This document shows positions 1 to 9,080 of a DNA stretch of 45,043 nt, piece after piece; position 1 is the stretch's first letter; the number at the start of each line of letters is the position of its first letter. The DNA is from Planctomycetota bacterium. Lineage in GTDB: Bacteria > Planctomycetota > Planctomycetia > Pirellulales > Pirellulaceae. The stretch covers positions 1 to 45,043 of the forward strand of contig JAFLCP010000056.1 in NCBI GenBank assembly GCA_017303505.1, in the 5' to 3' direction. Position numbers and translations under genes: made by a program. The notes under the pieces were generated by a model. It was given only the letters and a program-made list of their open reading frames with translations, searched no databases and had not been told where the DNA came from.

Positions 1-2304
1 CAATCCGCCACAACCATTTTGGATTTCGCTATGATCCAACCGTTGTTGCGGCAAGGGGGACGAGATGTTGTTCTCGAACGCCTCACCCTAGCGGAACGTA
101 CGTTGCTTTCGAACGTTCGCGCTTTCGAGCAATATCGACGTGGATTCTACTTGAACGTCGTCACGGGCCGCACAGCAGACGCTGGTCCATCACGTCGTGG
201 TGGTTTGTTCGGTGGTGCAGGTCTTGAAGGCTTCACGGGACTTGGCGGCGGCTTCGGTCGTGTAGCCGGCGGTGGTGGATTTGGTACCGGTGGAGATAAC
301 GGCGTTCCTTCCGCAGGTGGATTCATTGGACTATTGCAAAGTCAACTCGAAATCCAAAACCAAGAAGAGAACGTTGCTCGCTTGCGCGACAACCTCTTGC
401 GTCTGGAAGACACGTTGCGTGAATTGCTGACGACAATTCCCGCTACACAGGAAACTATTCCACGTCAACAATTGCAAGTTTCACAAGCCCAACAAGCTCT
501 CTTCTCTGCGCAGAGTTCTCTTATCAATGCGAAGGCAGCTTTCGAACAACAACTTGACGCGTTCAAACGTACGATGGGCTTACCCGCTTACATTTGTGTT
601 GAACTGCGTGATCCATTGTTGAATCAATTTCAATTGATCAGCCCAGAGCTCAAAGATCAACGTAATGCCATTTCCTTGATCCGCGATTCAGCTGGTCGAG
701 TCAATTTCAAGTTGTTGGAGTTCAGTAAAGTTGAACAAGATCCGCAATCGCTGGAATCCTTCCGCACTATGGTTCGCACACCGGAAGTGGTTGCCGCACT
801 TAGCGAACTGAAAGAAGAATTGGCTCCACTGAAGCTGATCAACGACTCGACTCTCTCCAGCGAAATTCCACGCATCGAAGAAAGCCTGAAGCAACTGGAA
901 GCTTCCTTGCCGCGCCGAATTCAACAACTCAATCAACTCCGAGCCAATTACGAAAAAGATCGTGATATGCTCTGCACGTTGTTGCCTAAGCCAGAACTCG
1001 ATATCGAACTATTCAACACGCAAGAAATCGAAGCGCTACCTAAGCAACTTCAGGGAGAACTCGATCGTTTGCGAGCCAACATGCAGCAATATCAAGCTCG
1101 CATCGCTACACTGGAGCAACAAGTGGGGCAATTGGCAAGCGATCAAGGTGCAGCACCGAACCCCAAACAAGAGTTTGAGAATATTCGCGACAAAGCGATT
1201 TTTGAAAGTCAGTCCTTAATCGCAGCCATGTCCGAAGATATCTTGGCACTTCAATTGATCGAGGCCCGCGCTCGAACAGAAACCGTGTCACTACCCGATA
1301 TCGAACTTGAACCGCGAGAAGCGGTAGATATCGCTCGCCGATATCGCCGCGATTGGATGAACGCACGCGCATCATTGGTCAACAGCTGGAGAGCCATTGA
1401 ATTGGTCGCGGACGATCTCGAAAGTTATCTCGATGTCGTATTCAGCGGTGACGTACAAAACCGTGGCGATAATCCGCTTGAACTAAAAGGCACGACCGGT
1501 CGCCTGCGCGTCGGTCTGCAATGGGACGCACCAATCACCCGTTTGCAGGAACGCAACCGCTATCGACAAGCTCTCATCGAGTATCAACAAGCTCGCCGAT
1601 CTTATTATCAATTCGAAGATAGTATTTGGACACTCATGCGTTCGATCTTGCGAACCATTCGTGCCAACCAAGTCAACTTCGAGTTGCAACGCTATGCGGT
1701 TCGAATTGCCGCTCGACAAATTGTGCTCAACGAAGACATCCGTCAAATCAACGAAGCGCTAAGCCAAGCATCTGGTCCGACAGCCGCTCGCGATACGGTC
1801 TCGGCTTTGCAAGACTTGCTCAACGCCCAGAACTTCTTCATGGGTGTCTGGGTGAACTACGAAGTCCTTCGCAGAACTCTCGACCAAGAGTTGGGAACCA
1901 TGCAATTGGACAGCGAAGGTTTGTGGATCGATCCAGGTCCAATCCGTTTGGATACCGTTGGTGGTGAGTTCAGCCCGCAAGCTTTGATGCTCGAAGAAGC
2001 GGCACCGGTGAATTTGCCCGAACAAGTTCAGCTGGACAACTCACAACCGGTGGGAACGTCGGTACCGGGGATGATACCGATGGAACAACCCGGCATTACA
2101 TACACCGGAGTGATAGCACCGCCAACAACGCCTTCTATCCAGGCAACATTTCCGCCGAATCCGATCGGACTCCCTGCAACGACCGGAGCAGTTCCCAGCT
2201 CAGAGGTAGCTCCCAATGCGACCATTATCAATCCATTGGGTAGCCCAACGGGTTCTCTTCCGATGATCCCACGTCCGCAAGAGCCCGTTGGATTTAAACC
2301 ATAA
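1..2304 (+). CDS. TolC-like outer membrane efflux channel protein, 5' end missing
   Basis: The reading frame is open to the window edge, so the true start and any signal peptide lie outside. The 768 visible codons show long heptad-rich helical stretches (about residues 110-200 and 270-400), repeated Gln/Leu/Ala-rich segments and a late segment with the Gly-Leu-Gln-Trp-Asp motif. TolC-family channels show this kind of pattern of helical barrel and strands. A Gly-rich insert sits near residues 65-110, and the last 120 residues are a Pro/Thr/Gly-rich, probably disordered tail. The protein is longer than proteobacterial TolC (about 470 residues). The next three genes encode an adaptor, an ATPase and a permease, so this is probably the outer membrane exit duct of that exporter. 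The family call rests on overall pattern and context more than on a single motif. Confidence 0.75.
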   Translation, partial: QSATTILDFAMIQPLLRQGGRDVVLERLTLAERTLLSNVRAFEQYRRGFYLNVVTGRTADAGPSRRGGLFGGAGLEGFTGLGGGFGRVAGGGGFGTGGDNGVPSAGGFIGLLQSQLEIQNQEENVARLRDNLLRLEDTLRELLTTIPATQETIPRQQLQVSQAQQALFSAQSSLINAKAAFEQQLDAFKRTMGLPAYICVELRDPLLNQFQLISPELKDQRNAISLIRDSAGRVNFKLLEFSKVEQDPQSLESFRTMVRTPEVVAALSELKEELAPLKLINDSTLSSEIPRIEESLKQLEASLPRRIQQLNQLRANYEKDRDMLCTLLPKPELDIELFNTQEIEALPKQLQGELDRLRANMQQYQARIATLEQQVGQLASDQGAAPNPKQEFENIRDKAIFESQSLIAAMSEDILALQLIEARARTETVSLPDIELEPREAVDIARRYRRDWMNARASLVNSWRAIELVADDLESYLDVVFSGDVQNRGDNPLELKGTTGRLRVGLQWDAPITRLQERNRYRQALIEYQQARRSYYQFEDSIWTLMRSILRTIRANQVNFELQRYAVRIAARQIVLNEDIRQINEALSQASGPTAARDTVSALQDLLNAQNFFMGVWVNYEVLRRTLDQELGTMQLDSEGLWIDPGPIRLDTVGGEFSPQALMLEEAAPVNLPEQVQLDNSQPVGTSVPGMIPMEQPGITYTGVIAPPTTPSIQATFPPNPIGLPATTGAVPSSEVAPNATIINPLGSPTGSLPMIPRPQEPVGFKP

Positions 2305-2665
2305 CCACCCATTTGAGCCATTCCGCCAATTATTTCAGGGAAGGGCTCGAAACAACCCAATCGAGGGGAGAAACTATTTCGATCGATTGGTGTTTAGAAT
2401 GAATTAGGCCCCCGAAGTTTGTAAGGTTGGCAGCCCAGGTTATTTAGCTTTGGTTGCCATTCGACTACACTATTAGGTGTACTTTTACAAACCTCTGGTG
2501 TCTGTTCGTCCTTTGGGCCAGAACAAACTCTGGCGCGATCCAAGCTCACACCATTGTCGATTTTCTGGGTACCGAGCGCGAATTACTCACCCAATACCCA
2601 ACCTGCCATAGATTGCTCGGTCCCCTACACGTTTTCCTCTTTCTCCTGATTAGGGAGAGCAAGCC
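2305..2665. other. Intergenic stretch, 361 bases
   Basis: This gap separates the channel gene from the adaptor gene. I see no convincing gene, strong terminator or sigma-54 site in it. The only recognisable element is the ribosome binding site AGGGAG just before the adaptor ATG. The length leaves room for a separate promoter for the adaptor-ATPase-permease genes. Confidence 0.5.
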
Positions 2666-4522
2666 ATGAAACACAATTTGTCCTCGAATGTGGCCCAGCC
2701 ATCACTCACAGCCAAGGCACGGCGGCGACAATTGACGTCCCGACGTGGAAAGGCCCAATGGATTGCGTTGGCCGTAATTATTGGCTTAGGTGGTACGGCG
2801 GTCGCCTATCGATCCATGTTTGGTTCGAGCCAAACGATTTCGGTTACGGAAATGATTACCGATACAGTGCGTCGTGGGCCATTCGACCACATCGTGTTGG
2901 AAGATGGCGAAATTGAAAGCAGCGAAAATCAAGAAGTGATTTGCCAAGTCAAATCGCGAGCCGGTAGCGGCACACCGATTCTGTGGGTCATCGATGAAGG
3001 AACCTATGTCAAAAAAGGCGACAAACTGGTTGAACTCGATGAATCCGCTTTGCAAACCGAAGTGAAGAGCCAGCGCATCGTTGTCAGTACGGCTGAAGCG
3101 ACCGTGATCGGATCGGAAGCCCAACTCAAGCAAGACGAAATCGCTCGCCAAGAATATCTTGAAGGTACCTACCTCACGGAACGAAAAACCATCCTCAGCG
3201 AAATCGCGCTGGCGGAGCAAGAGTTGCGCAAGTCCGAACTTCAATTGGGTAGTGCCGAACGTTTGGCTGCCAAAGGTACTTTGAAGCCGCTGCAAATCGA
3301 AGCCGAGAACTTTGCTGTTCAGAACGCTCGCAACAAACTTGATTCCGCTCGAGCCCGTTTGAAAGTGCTTGATGAACTCACCAAAGCCAAAATGCTGGTG
3401 CAATTCGACAGCAACATCGAAAAAGCTAAAGCCAAATTGGATTCCGATCGTAATACGCTGGAAGAAGAGAAAGCCAAACTGATTGAGCTGGAACAGCAAA
3501 TTCAGTTCTGTACGATCATCTCACCAGCTGAAGGCCAGGTTGTACATGCCAACAAATTCAGCCAACGCGGCAACTCGGAGTTTGTGGTAGAAGCGGGCGC
3601 TTTAGCTCGCGAACGACAAACCCTGGTCGTATTACCTGACCCGACCAAGATGCAAGTTAAGGCCAAGATCAACGAGTCGAGAATCACGCTCGTCAACGAA
3701 GGTATGCCGTGCAAGATTCGCGTAAACGCTGTCGAAGGCGACCTCTTGGGCCAAGTCACCAAAGTCAATAAATATGCTGAACCAGGGAGCTGGTTTAGCT
3801 CGTCGGTAAAAGAATACGCCACCTACATTCAGATCATTAATCCACCTTCTGTGATTCGCACAGGTATGACGGCCGAAGTCCGCATCTTCGTCGAGCAATT
3901 GAAAGATGCGTTGCAAATCCCTGTGCATGCGATTTATGAACACAAGGGACATCTCTTTACATTGGTTAAGGCGGGGAACAATTTTGAAACTCGCGAAGTG
4001 AAGATTGGCGCCAGCAACGAGAAAATGGTGACCATCAATGAAGGCTTGAAGGAAGGCGAAACAGTCGTTCTCAATCCGCGTTCCCATATGGACAAAATGC
4101 AATTGCCAAAGATCGAAGAAACGACCGATCGAGGCGCATTAGAAGACATTGCCAAGAATGCCCCAGCCAAGCCCGAGGGCGCTCCTCCAGGTCAGAAACC
4201 TGGTGGAGGTGGTGGTCCTGGCGGTGGAGAATTCAGCGCTGCCAGCATGGCAGATAGAGCACTTGAGTCCGCTGACAAAAACAAAGATGGCGAACTGTCC
4301 CTCGATGAAGTTGAAGGGATGGACGAGCGGATGCGCGAATCGGCCAAAGCGGCTGACACCAATGCTGACGGCAAGATCACCAAGGCAGAACTGATCTCAG
4401 CCATGGCGAAAGTCGTTGCTCGCATCAAAGCGATGCAAGCCGCCGGTGGTGGTCCTGGGGGAGGCCCCGGTGGACCTGGTGGTGGCGGCCCTGGTGGCGG
4501 TGGTGGGCAACGTAGCAATTAG
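2666..4522 (+). CDS. Efflux periplasmic adaptor (HlyD/MacA type) with C-terminal EF-hand pair
   Basis: This is the membrane fusion protein linking an inner membrane ABC exporter to an outer membrane channel. There is an N-terminal membrane anchor at about residues 31-50. The first half of a lipoyl/barrel-sandwich domain follows (about 70-130, with the VxEGxxVKKGDxL-like pattern), then a long coiled-coil hairpin (about 130-280), the returning lipoyl half with ISPAEGQVV, and beta-barrel domains to about residue 490. The last ~100 residues are unusual. Two EF-hand calcium loops, DKNKDGELSLDE and DTNADGKITKAE, are flanked by Gly/Pro-rich linkers. The ATG follows AGGGAG at good spacing. The ATPase gene starts 55 bases after the stop, so these genes probably form one operon. 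The substrate cannot be read from sequence. Confidence 0.88.
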   Translation: MKHNLSSNVAQPSLTAKARRRQLTSRRGKAQWIALAVIIGLGGTAVAYRSMFGSSQTISVTEMITDTVRRGPFDHIVLEDGEIESSENQEVICQVKSRAGSGTPILWVIDEGTYVKKGDKLVELDESALQTEVKSQRIVVSTAEATVIGSEAQLKQDEIARQEYLEGTYLTERKTILSEIALAEQELRKSELQLGSAERLAAKGTLKPLQIEAENFAVQNARNKLDSARARLKVLDELTKAKMLVQFDSNIEKAKAKLDSDRNTLEEEKAKLIELEQQIQFCTIISPAEGQVVHANKFSQRGNSEFVVEAGALARERQTLVVLPDPTKMQVKAKINESRITLVNEGMPCKIRVNAVEGDLLGQVTKVNKYAEPGSWFSSSVKEYATYIQIINPPSVIRTGMTAEVRIFVEQLKDALQIPVHAIYEHKGHLFTLVKAGNNFETREVKIGASNEKMVTINEGLKEGETVVLNPRSHMDKMQLPKIEETTDRGALEDIAKNAPAKPEGAPPGQKPGGGGGPGGGEFSAASMADRALESADKNKDGELSLDEVEGMDERMRESAKAADTNADGKITKAELISAMAKVVARIKAMQAAGGGPGGGPGGPGGGGPGGGGGQRSN

Positions 4523-4577
4523 TTTTGTCACGGTGCGTTGTGCATGATTGCAGAGAGCGCACCCAGTGAGGTCTCCA

Positions 4578-5336
4578 ATGATTTCCACACCCACACGATC
4601 CGCTTGCTCAGTACGTGATCTGAAAAAGGAATATGTCCTTAAGGGCGAAACCGTTCGGGCATTACGTGGCGTTTTCTTTGATGTGCCCGAAGGTGACTAC
4701 GTTGCCATCATGGGCCCGTCAGGTTCAGGCAAAAGTACCTTGCTCAATATGCTCGGCTGTCTCGACAAACCGAGCTCAGGTCAGTTGCTCCTCGGTGAGG
4801 ATGACGTTGCCAAAATGAGCGACGATGAACTCGCCGAAATTCGCTCGCGACGTATCGGCTTTGTTTTTCAATCGTACAATTTGATCCAACAACTTACGGT
4901 CGTTGAAAATATTCAAGTACCACTTTTTTACCAAGGAAAATTGGGTAAGAAGGAATCGGACCGATGCGTTGAATTGGCGCATATGGTCGGTCTTGCAGGA
5001 CGTTTGTCCCATCGCCCGAATCAACTTTCCGGTGGTCAACAACAACGTGTCGCCATCGCCCGTAGCTTGGTTAATGATCCATACTTTATCCTCGCGGACG
5101 AACCTACTGGTAACCTCGATTCACGCACCACCGAAGAGATTCTGCAACTGTTCCATCGACTTAACGATGAAGGACGCACAATTATTCTCGTGACGCACGA
5201 AGATGAAGTTGCCAAACGTGCCAAACGCGTGGTGCGACTCAAAGATGGTGTCGTGCAGTGGGATCGGTCCAACACCGAAGAGTCCCGACGCGAAGCCGCC
5301 GAAAATGCGATTCGCAATTTACCGGTGGAGAGCTAA
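4578..5336 (+). CDS. ABC transporter ATP-binding protein, MacB/LolD type
   Basis: This cytoplasmic ATPase powers the exporter formed with the neighbouring permease. It shows Walker A GPSGSGKST (residues 46-54), the Q-loop FVFQSYNLI, the signature LSGGQQQRVAIAR, Walker B FILADEPTGNLDS and the switch histidine in LVTHED. The DEPTGNLDS form and the Leu-Asn-Met-Leu-Gly after Walker A are typical of the MacB/LolD/FtsE group of mechanotransmitting exporters. A longer frame from a TTG at 4548 exists. The ATG at 4578 is preferred because GAGG lies 6 bases upstream and the protein then has the family's usual length (252 residues). It is followed by the permease gene after 3 bases. Confidence 0.93.
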   Translation: MISTPTRSACSVRDLKKEYVLKGETVRALRGVFFDVPEGDYVAIMGPSGSGKSTLLNMLGCLDKPSSGQLLLGEDDVAKMSDDELAEIRSRRIGFVFQSYNLIQQLTVVENIQVPLFYQGKLGKKESDRCVELAHMVGLAGRLSHRPNQLSGGQQQRVAIARSLVNDPYFILADEPTGNLDSRTTEEILQLFHRLNDEGRTIILVTHEDEVAKRAKRVVRLKDGVVQWDRSNTEESRREAAENAIRNLPVES

Positions 5337-5339
5337 ACG

Positions 5340-6668
5340 ATGTTCTTGATGTGGTATCGCACACTGCAACTTGGTATCAAGAGCTTATGGCTCCATCCGA
5401 TGCGATCATTGCTAACAATGCTCGGTATTTTTATCGGTGTTGCCAGCGTTATTTGGCTATTGGCAATCAGTGAAGGCATCAGTCTCGAAGCTCAACGCCA
5501 AATCGCAAGTCTAGGTGCGGATACGATTATCATCCGCTCGGTAAAACCACCTTCAGAAAAACTCTCGCCTCAAGGCGTGACACCCTATGGTTTGAAACGT
5601 GACGAATTGGATATGTTGGTTTCGACCATACCTACCATTCGCAGCGCTCTCCCCATTCGGGAAATCCGTCGCCAGTTCCAATATGAAAATGTCACGATCG
5701 ATGGCCGACTTGTAGGTTGCACTCCCGAATACGCAGACGTTACTCGGCTCAAGGTGGAATCGGGAAGCTTCATAACGGATGCTGAAAACTTCCGACGTGA
5801 AAACGTGTGTGTTCTGGCTGCAAAAGTGGCCGACCGACTCTTCCCTGGTAAAGATCCTCTCAATAAGCCGGTGTATGTTCCGGAAAGCAAAGATTTTTAT
5901 CGCGTGATCGGTGTCCTCCAACATCGCAATGCTTCAGCTGCCATCGGTGGCTCGCTGGCCGCACAAGATTTCTCAAACGACATCTACATTCCGATTCGCA
6001 CTCTTCAACAGCGAATCGGTGACACCGTTGCTATGCGTCGCGGTGGTTCGTTCGAAGGTGAGATTCTCGAACTTAACCAAATCACCCTCATCACCAGCTC
6101 GATTGAAGATGTCAAAACCACGGCATCTTTGGTTGAAAACGCACTGACCAGCCATAACGACATGCAAGACATCGCGGTTGTTGTACCACTCGAATTGCTC
6201 GAACAAGCTCGGACAACGCGTATGATGTTTATGATTTTCATGGGCTTGGTGGCTGCTATCTCTTTGGTCGTTGGCGGTATCGGCATCATGAACATCATGT
6301 TGGCCACGGTCACCGAGCGCACTCGTGAGATCGGGATTCGCCGCGCTCTCGGTGCCAAGCGGAGTGACATCGTTCGTCAATTCTTGGTCGAGACCATTGT
6401 GCTCAGCGTCGTTGGCGGCGCAACAGGTATCATTGCTGGCGTTATTTGTAACCCAGCCATCAGCCTAACTCGAGACATTATCAAAGACCGCTTCCCACAA
6501 ACCTTTGCAGCACTCCCTGAAGTCGTGCAGAAGTTAACGCCAACCATCGTTCCCGAATCGATCCCGATTGCGTTTGGAATCTCAGTAATTGTCGGGGTCG
6601 TCTTCGGACTTTATCCGGCTTACCGTGCTGCTAAGATGAGCCCTATCGAAGCTCTGCGACACGAATAA
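5340..6668 (+). CDS. ABC transporter permease, MacB/FtsX family
   Basis: This inner membrane subunit partners the preceding ATPase. The order is classic for the family: one N-terminal membrane helix (about residues 20-42, beginning with the conserved pattern around RSLLTMLGIFIGVAS), a large periplasmic domain (about 45-285), then three helices near the C-terminus (about 295-325, 345-375 and 405-430). The conserved ERTREIGIRRALGAKR coupling segment lies between them and the YPAYRAAKMSPIEALR signature ends the protein. Length (442) is normal. Its start lies 3 bases after the ATPase stop, behind GTGGAG, which suggests translational coupling. With the adaptor and TolC-like channel it would make a MacAB-TolC-like pump. 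Confidence 0.93.
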   Translation: MFLMWYRTLQLGIKSLWLHPMRSLLTMLGIFIGVASVIWLLAISEGISLEAQRQIASLGADTIIIRSVKPPSEKLSPQGVTPYGLKRDELDMLVSTIPTIRSALPIREIRRQFQYENVTIDGRLVGCTPEYADVTRLKVESGSFITDAENFRRENVCVLAAKVADRLFPGKDPLNKPVYVPESKDFYRVIGVLQHRNASAAIGGSLAAQDFSNDIYIPIRTLQQRIGDTVAMRRGGSFEGEILELNQITLITSSIEDVKTTASLVENALTSHNDMQDIAVVVPLELLEQARTTRMMFMIFMGLVAAISLVVGGIGIMNIMLATVTERTREIGIRRALGAKRSDIVRQFLVETIVLSVVGGATGIIAGVICNPAISLTRDIIKDRFPQTFAALPEVVQKLTPTIVPESIPIAFGISVIVGVVFGLYPAYRAAKMSPIEALRHE

Positions 6669-6962
6669 TCTTCATGTGCAAGCATTCTTTATCAAAGTAC
6701 AGAACCTCACCTCGCCCATTGATAGCATTCGCACAATGGGCTGAACCGCTACTAGTTAGGTAAGATAAATCGGTTAGAGAATAGATACGCTTTGGCGAAA
6801 CAACGTTTTTGTTCGCTAGCAGTAAACCGGTATGGTCTTTGGCGGTCTAACTTGATAATTTCCGTGAGGAATGGTCCCAAAGTGCGCGCGCCTCACGGGC
6901 GTTGAGACGTACTTGTCCAGAGGATGCTTGGACATATTCGACCGGATGGAGCGACTGAGGTC

Positions 6963-7817
6963 ATGGCCCGTACACGCCGAAAAAAACGATCGAGCACGCA
7001 GCGAATTGCGGGGCTGGTTGCGCTGGGCCTCCCCGCCCCCATGCAACGCGTAGCTGATACACGGCTCGGCTCTTTGATGATGCTCATCTTTCTACCGGCG
7101 ATGATTATCAGCGGTGTGTTGACGGTCGACTGGAAAAACGGCACGCCTTCTTTCAATGTCAATCGCGACAAAGCACAACAACTGAAGAATAAAGCCGAAA
7201 GCGAATTGTCGCAATGGAGCCAAGATGGCACGTTGCAAAACTGGCAAGCCAACGTCGAAAAAGCTTGGCAGCAAGCTCAAAACAATTTGGGGCAAAACCA
7301 AAGTACTGGCTCGCAAGGTAGTTGGTTACCGCAGCATCCTGCATGGCAACAAAAAGAGCAACGAGCGGCCCCATCAACCAAGCCCTCAACATCTCCAGGC
7401 GGCTTTGTGAGCCATACGCAGTCGCAACAACAATCGCCGTCGTTGTGGAATCAGTGGACGCATCAGGCTCAACAACAGCCCGCTCAACCGCAGCAACCAA
7501 CTTATACGAACCAGCCGAATTACAATCAATTCGATCCATCGCAACAGGGATACAACCAACAAGGTTATCAGCAGGGTTATCAACAAGGTTACGGGCAACA
7601 AGGCTATCCACAAGGAACTGTGCCGCAAGGCTATAACCAACAGGGATATCAACAACAGGGATATCAACAACCAGCCTATCAGCAGCAGGGAGGTTGGCCT
7701 ACGAGTTACAACACTCAACAACCCACGTATAACAATCAACCTAACAGCTATCAACAACCTTACTATGGCAATACACAGGCCACACAAGGTTCGACTGGAA
7801 CGGCTTGGTTGAGATAG
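6963..7817 (+). CDS. Membrane-anchored protein with Gln/Tyr/Asn-rich (prion-like) tail
   Basis: I do not recognise a family. The protein starts with a strongly basic segment (ARTRRKKRS). There is one membrane helix at about residues 39-57 (LIFLPAMIISGVLTV), then a short charged helical region. The whole C-terminal half (about residues 120-280) is low complexity and made mostly of Gln, Tyr, Asn, Gly, Pro and Ser. It includes many copies of GYNQQ/GYQQ. The likely topology is a short cytoplasmic N-terminus with the Q/Y-rich tail outside the cytoplasmic membrane, following the positive-inside rule. An upstream in-frame ATG at 6924 has its AGAGG directly touching it, which is poor spacing. The ATG at 6963 has TGAGG two bases away, so the start remains uncertain. 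The gene stands alone, convergent with the next one. Confidence 0.7.
   Translation: MARTRRKKRSSTQRIAGLVALGLPAPMQRVADTRLGSLMMLIFLPAMIISGVLTVDWKNGTPSFNVNRDKAQQLKNKAESELSQWSQDGTLQNWQANVEKAWQQAQNNLGQNQSTGSQGSWLPQHPAWQQKEQRAAPSTKPSTSPGGFVSHTQSQQQSPSLWNQWTHQAQQQPAQPQQPTYTNQPNYNQFDPSQQGYNQQGYQQGYQQGYGQQGYPQGTVPQGYNQQGYQQQGYQQPAYQQQGGWPTSYNTQQPTYNNQPNSYQQPYYGNTQATQGSTGTAWLR
7541..7692 (+). repeat. Degenerate in-gene repeat encoding GYQQ/GYNQQ units
   Basis: Inside the preceding gene the sequence repeats a 12-15 base unit of the form GGN-TAY-CAR/AAC-CAR-CAR about ten times. The codons vary between copies (GGT/GGA/GGC, TAT/TAC, CAA/CAG), so the amino acid pattern is better kept than the DNA. That suggests selection on the peptide rather than a recent slippage event. 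Confidence 0.8.
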
Positions 7818-7820
7818 GCA

Positions 7821-9071
7821 TTACAGATGCATTCGCCAACCTAGACGACTGATGAATGCGGTGAGGCTGGCGACAAGCACTGTGATGATCGCGGGGCGCC
7901 AAATAGGATTCCAAAAACTCTCTTGCCCAAGCTGTTGATAGATATCCCAGCGCATTAACTGAAATAGTGTCAGAAGCCAAGGAACCAACAAGAAAGCGAA
8001 TAATGCGTTCGCACCAATGTCGGCCAACCATTGGACTCCCCATAGCTTTTCCATACGATCTGCGAATAGCCACATCACCAACCACAAGTTACAAGCGACT
8101 AGAATGCTGTAGAGAATCCAAGCTGGCGACATCTGGCTGCGATCGACCCCGAACTTTGCATCATAAATAATCGCCGCTACCAATAGCCCTACGAGCAGGC
8201 CGGCGAACTTCTTCAACGTCTCGCGCACTTGTTCGGATCGGCTGTTATGAAGCATGACACCTACCACACAACCTAAGGTGACACATCCGCCAAGCGGGCC
8301 AATCAGGGCTCCGAAGTCAACGTACGAATCTAAGCGAACCCAGTATTCGGCAACCTTGACCAAGTAAGGCTGAAGGCTTCCCAATTCACTTCGGGCTTGA
8401 ATTCGCGTAAGCCATTGTGATGGATCAAGATTCGCTGCAGCTAACAAGATGGCCGAAATTGCCACCAGGCCAGCTGCGTTACCGCGAGTGAGCAAGTAAG
8501 CGCAAGCCCCAATAAGATACCCCCAGCCAATCACACCGAGTGTGCCCCAACCGCGTATCGTTAACCATTGGCCATCGCGGCTTCCATAATAAGCAGCGAG
8601 CACCGCGATGATGATCATGGCAGTGATACGAAACAAACTCTGAGAGGTTGTGGAAACATTGAGCGACTTGGGCCAATCCATCCAGCCGACAATCAACGCA
8701 GTAATCAAAACAAATTCCCACAAACCGGCGCGCCAGTTTCCTCCGAAGAATGGAGCGTTGGCCATCAAGATCCCCATTACCCACAGACTGATCGTGCGAG
8801 TGAGAATGTGATAGGCAAAGAGCCAGCGATTTTTGTTACCAGCAAGTTGCTGCTGAAAAGCGATGGGTATCGCCGCACCACAAACGAGCAAAAACCAGGG
8901 CAAGCAAAAATCTCCAAGCCCAAGGTTATCTCGTCCACCTTCAGACACACGCAACCAATTTGGTGTGGTAAAGATGCCGGCTGCATCTGTGATAAAAACC
9001 ATCAAGATGACAGCCAATCCGCGCATCATATCGAGCGATGGAATGCGGCGAGTTTCGGTGGGAAAATTCAT
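7821..9071 (-). CDS. DUF5009-like membrane acyltransferase family protein
   Basis: This is a polytopic inner membrane protein with about ten hydrophobic helices. It opens with the RIPSLDMMRGLAVILMVFI segment, which is the R-x-x-SLD-x-x-RG signature shared by DUF5009/DUF1624 and the heparan-alpha-glucosaminide N-acetyltransferase group of membrane acyltransferases. By family, such proteins move acyl groups across or at the membrane onto sugars. The substrate is not shown here. Length (416) is normal for the family. The start lies 9 bases after the stop of rsmE on the same strand, so the two are probably co-transcribed, although no functional link is obvious. I did not find the HGSNAT loop histidine, so catalytic activity is not assured. 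Confidence 0.75.
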   Translation of the reverse strand: MNFPTETRRIPSLDMMRGLAVILMVFITDAAGIFTTPNWLRVSEGGRDNLGLGDFCLPWFLLVCGAAIPIAFQQQLAGNKNRWLFAYHILTRTISLWVMGILMANAPFFGGNWRAGLWEFVLITALIVGWMDWPKSLNVSTTSQSLFRITAMIIIAVLAAYYGSRDGQWLTIRGWGTLGVIGWGYLIGACAYLLTRGNAAGLVAISAILLAAANLDPSQWLTRIQARSELGSLQPYLVKVAEYWVRLDSYVDFGALIGPLGGCVTLGCVVGVMLHNSRSEQVRETLKKFAGLLVGLLVAAIIYDAKFGVDRSQMSPAWILYSILVACNLWLVMWLFADRMEKLWGVQWLADIGANALFAFLLVPWLLTLFQLMRWDIYQQLGQESFWNPIWRPAIITVLVASLTAFISRLGWRMHL

Positions 9072-9080
9072 AGTTGTGAC

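Noticed and set aside
4192-4518. Minus-strand Pro-rich reading frame under the adaptor gene
   Set aside because: It is a shadow of the Gly-rich tail of the real gene.
6714-6741. GCCCATT/AATGGGC hairpin after the MacB-like permease as a terminator
   Set aside because: The loop is 14 bases and no T-run follows.
7226-7240. TGGCACGTTGC as a sigma-54 site
   Set aside because: It lies inside a coding region and the GG-GC spacing is far too short.
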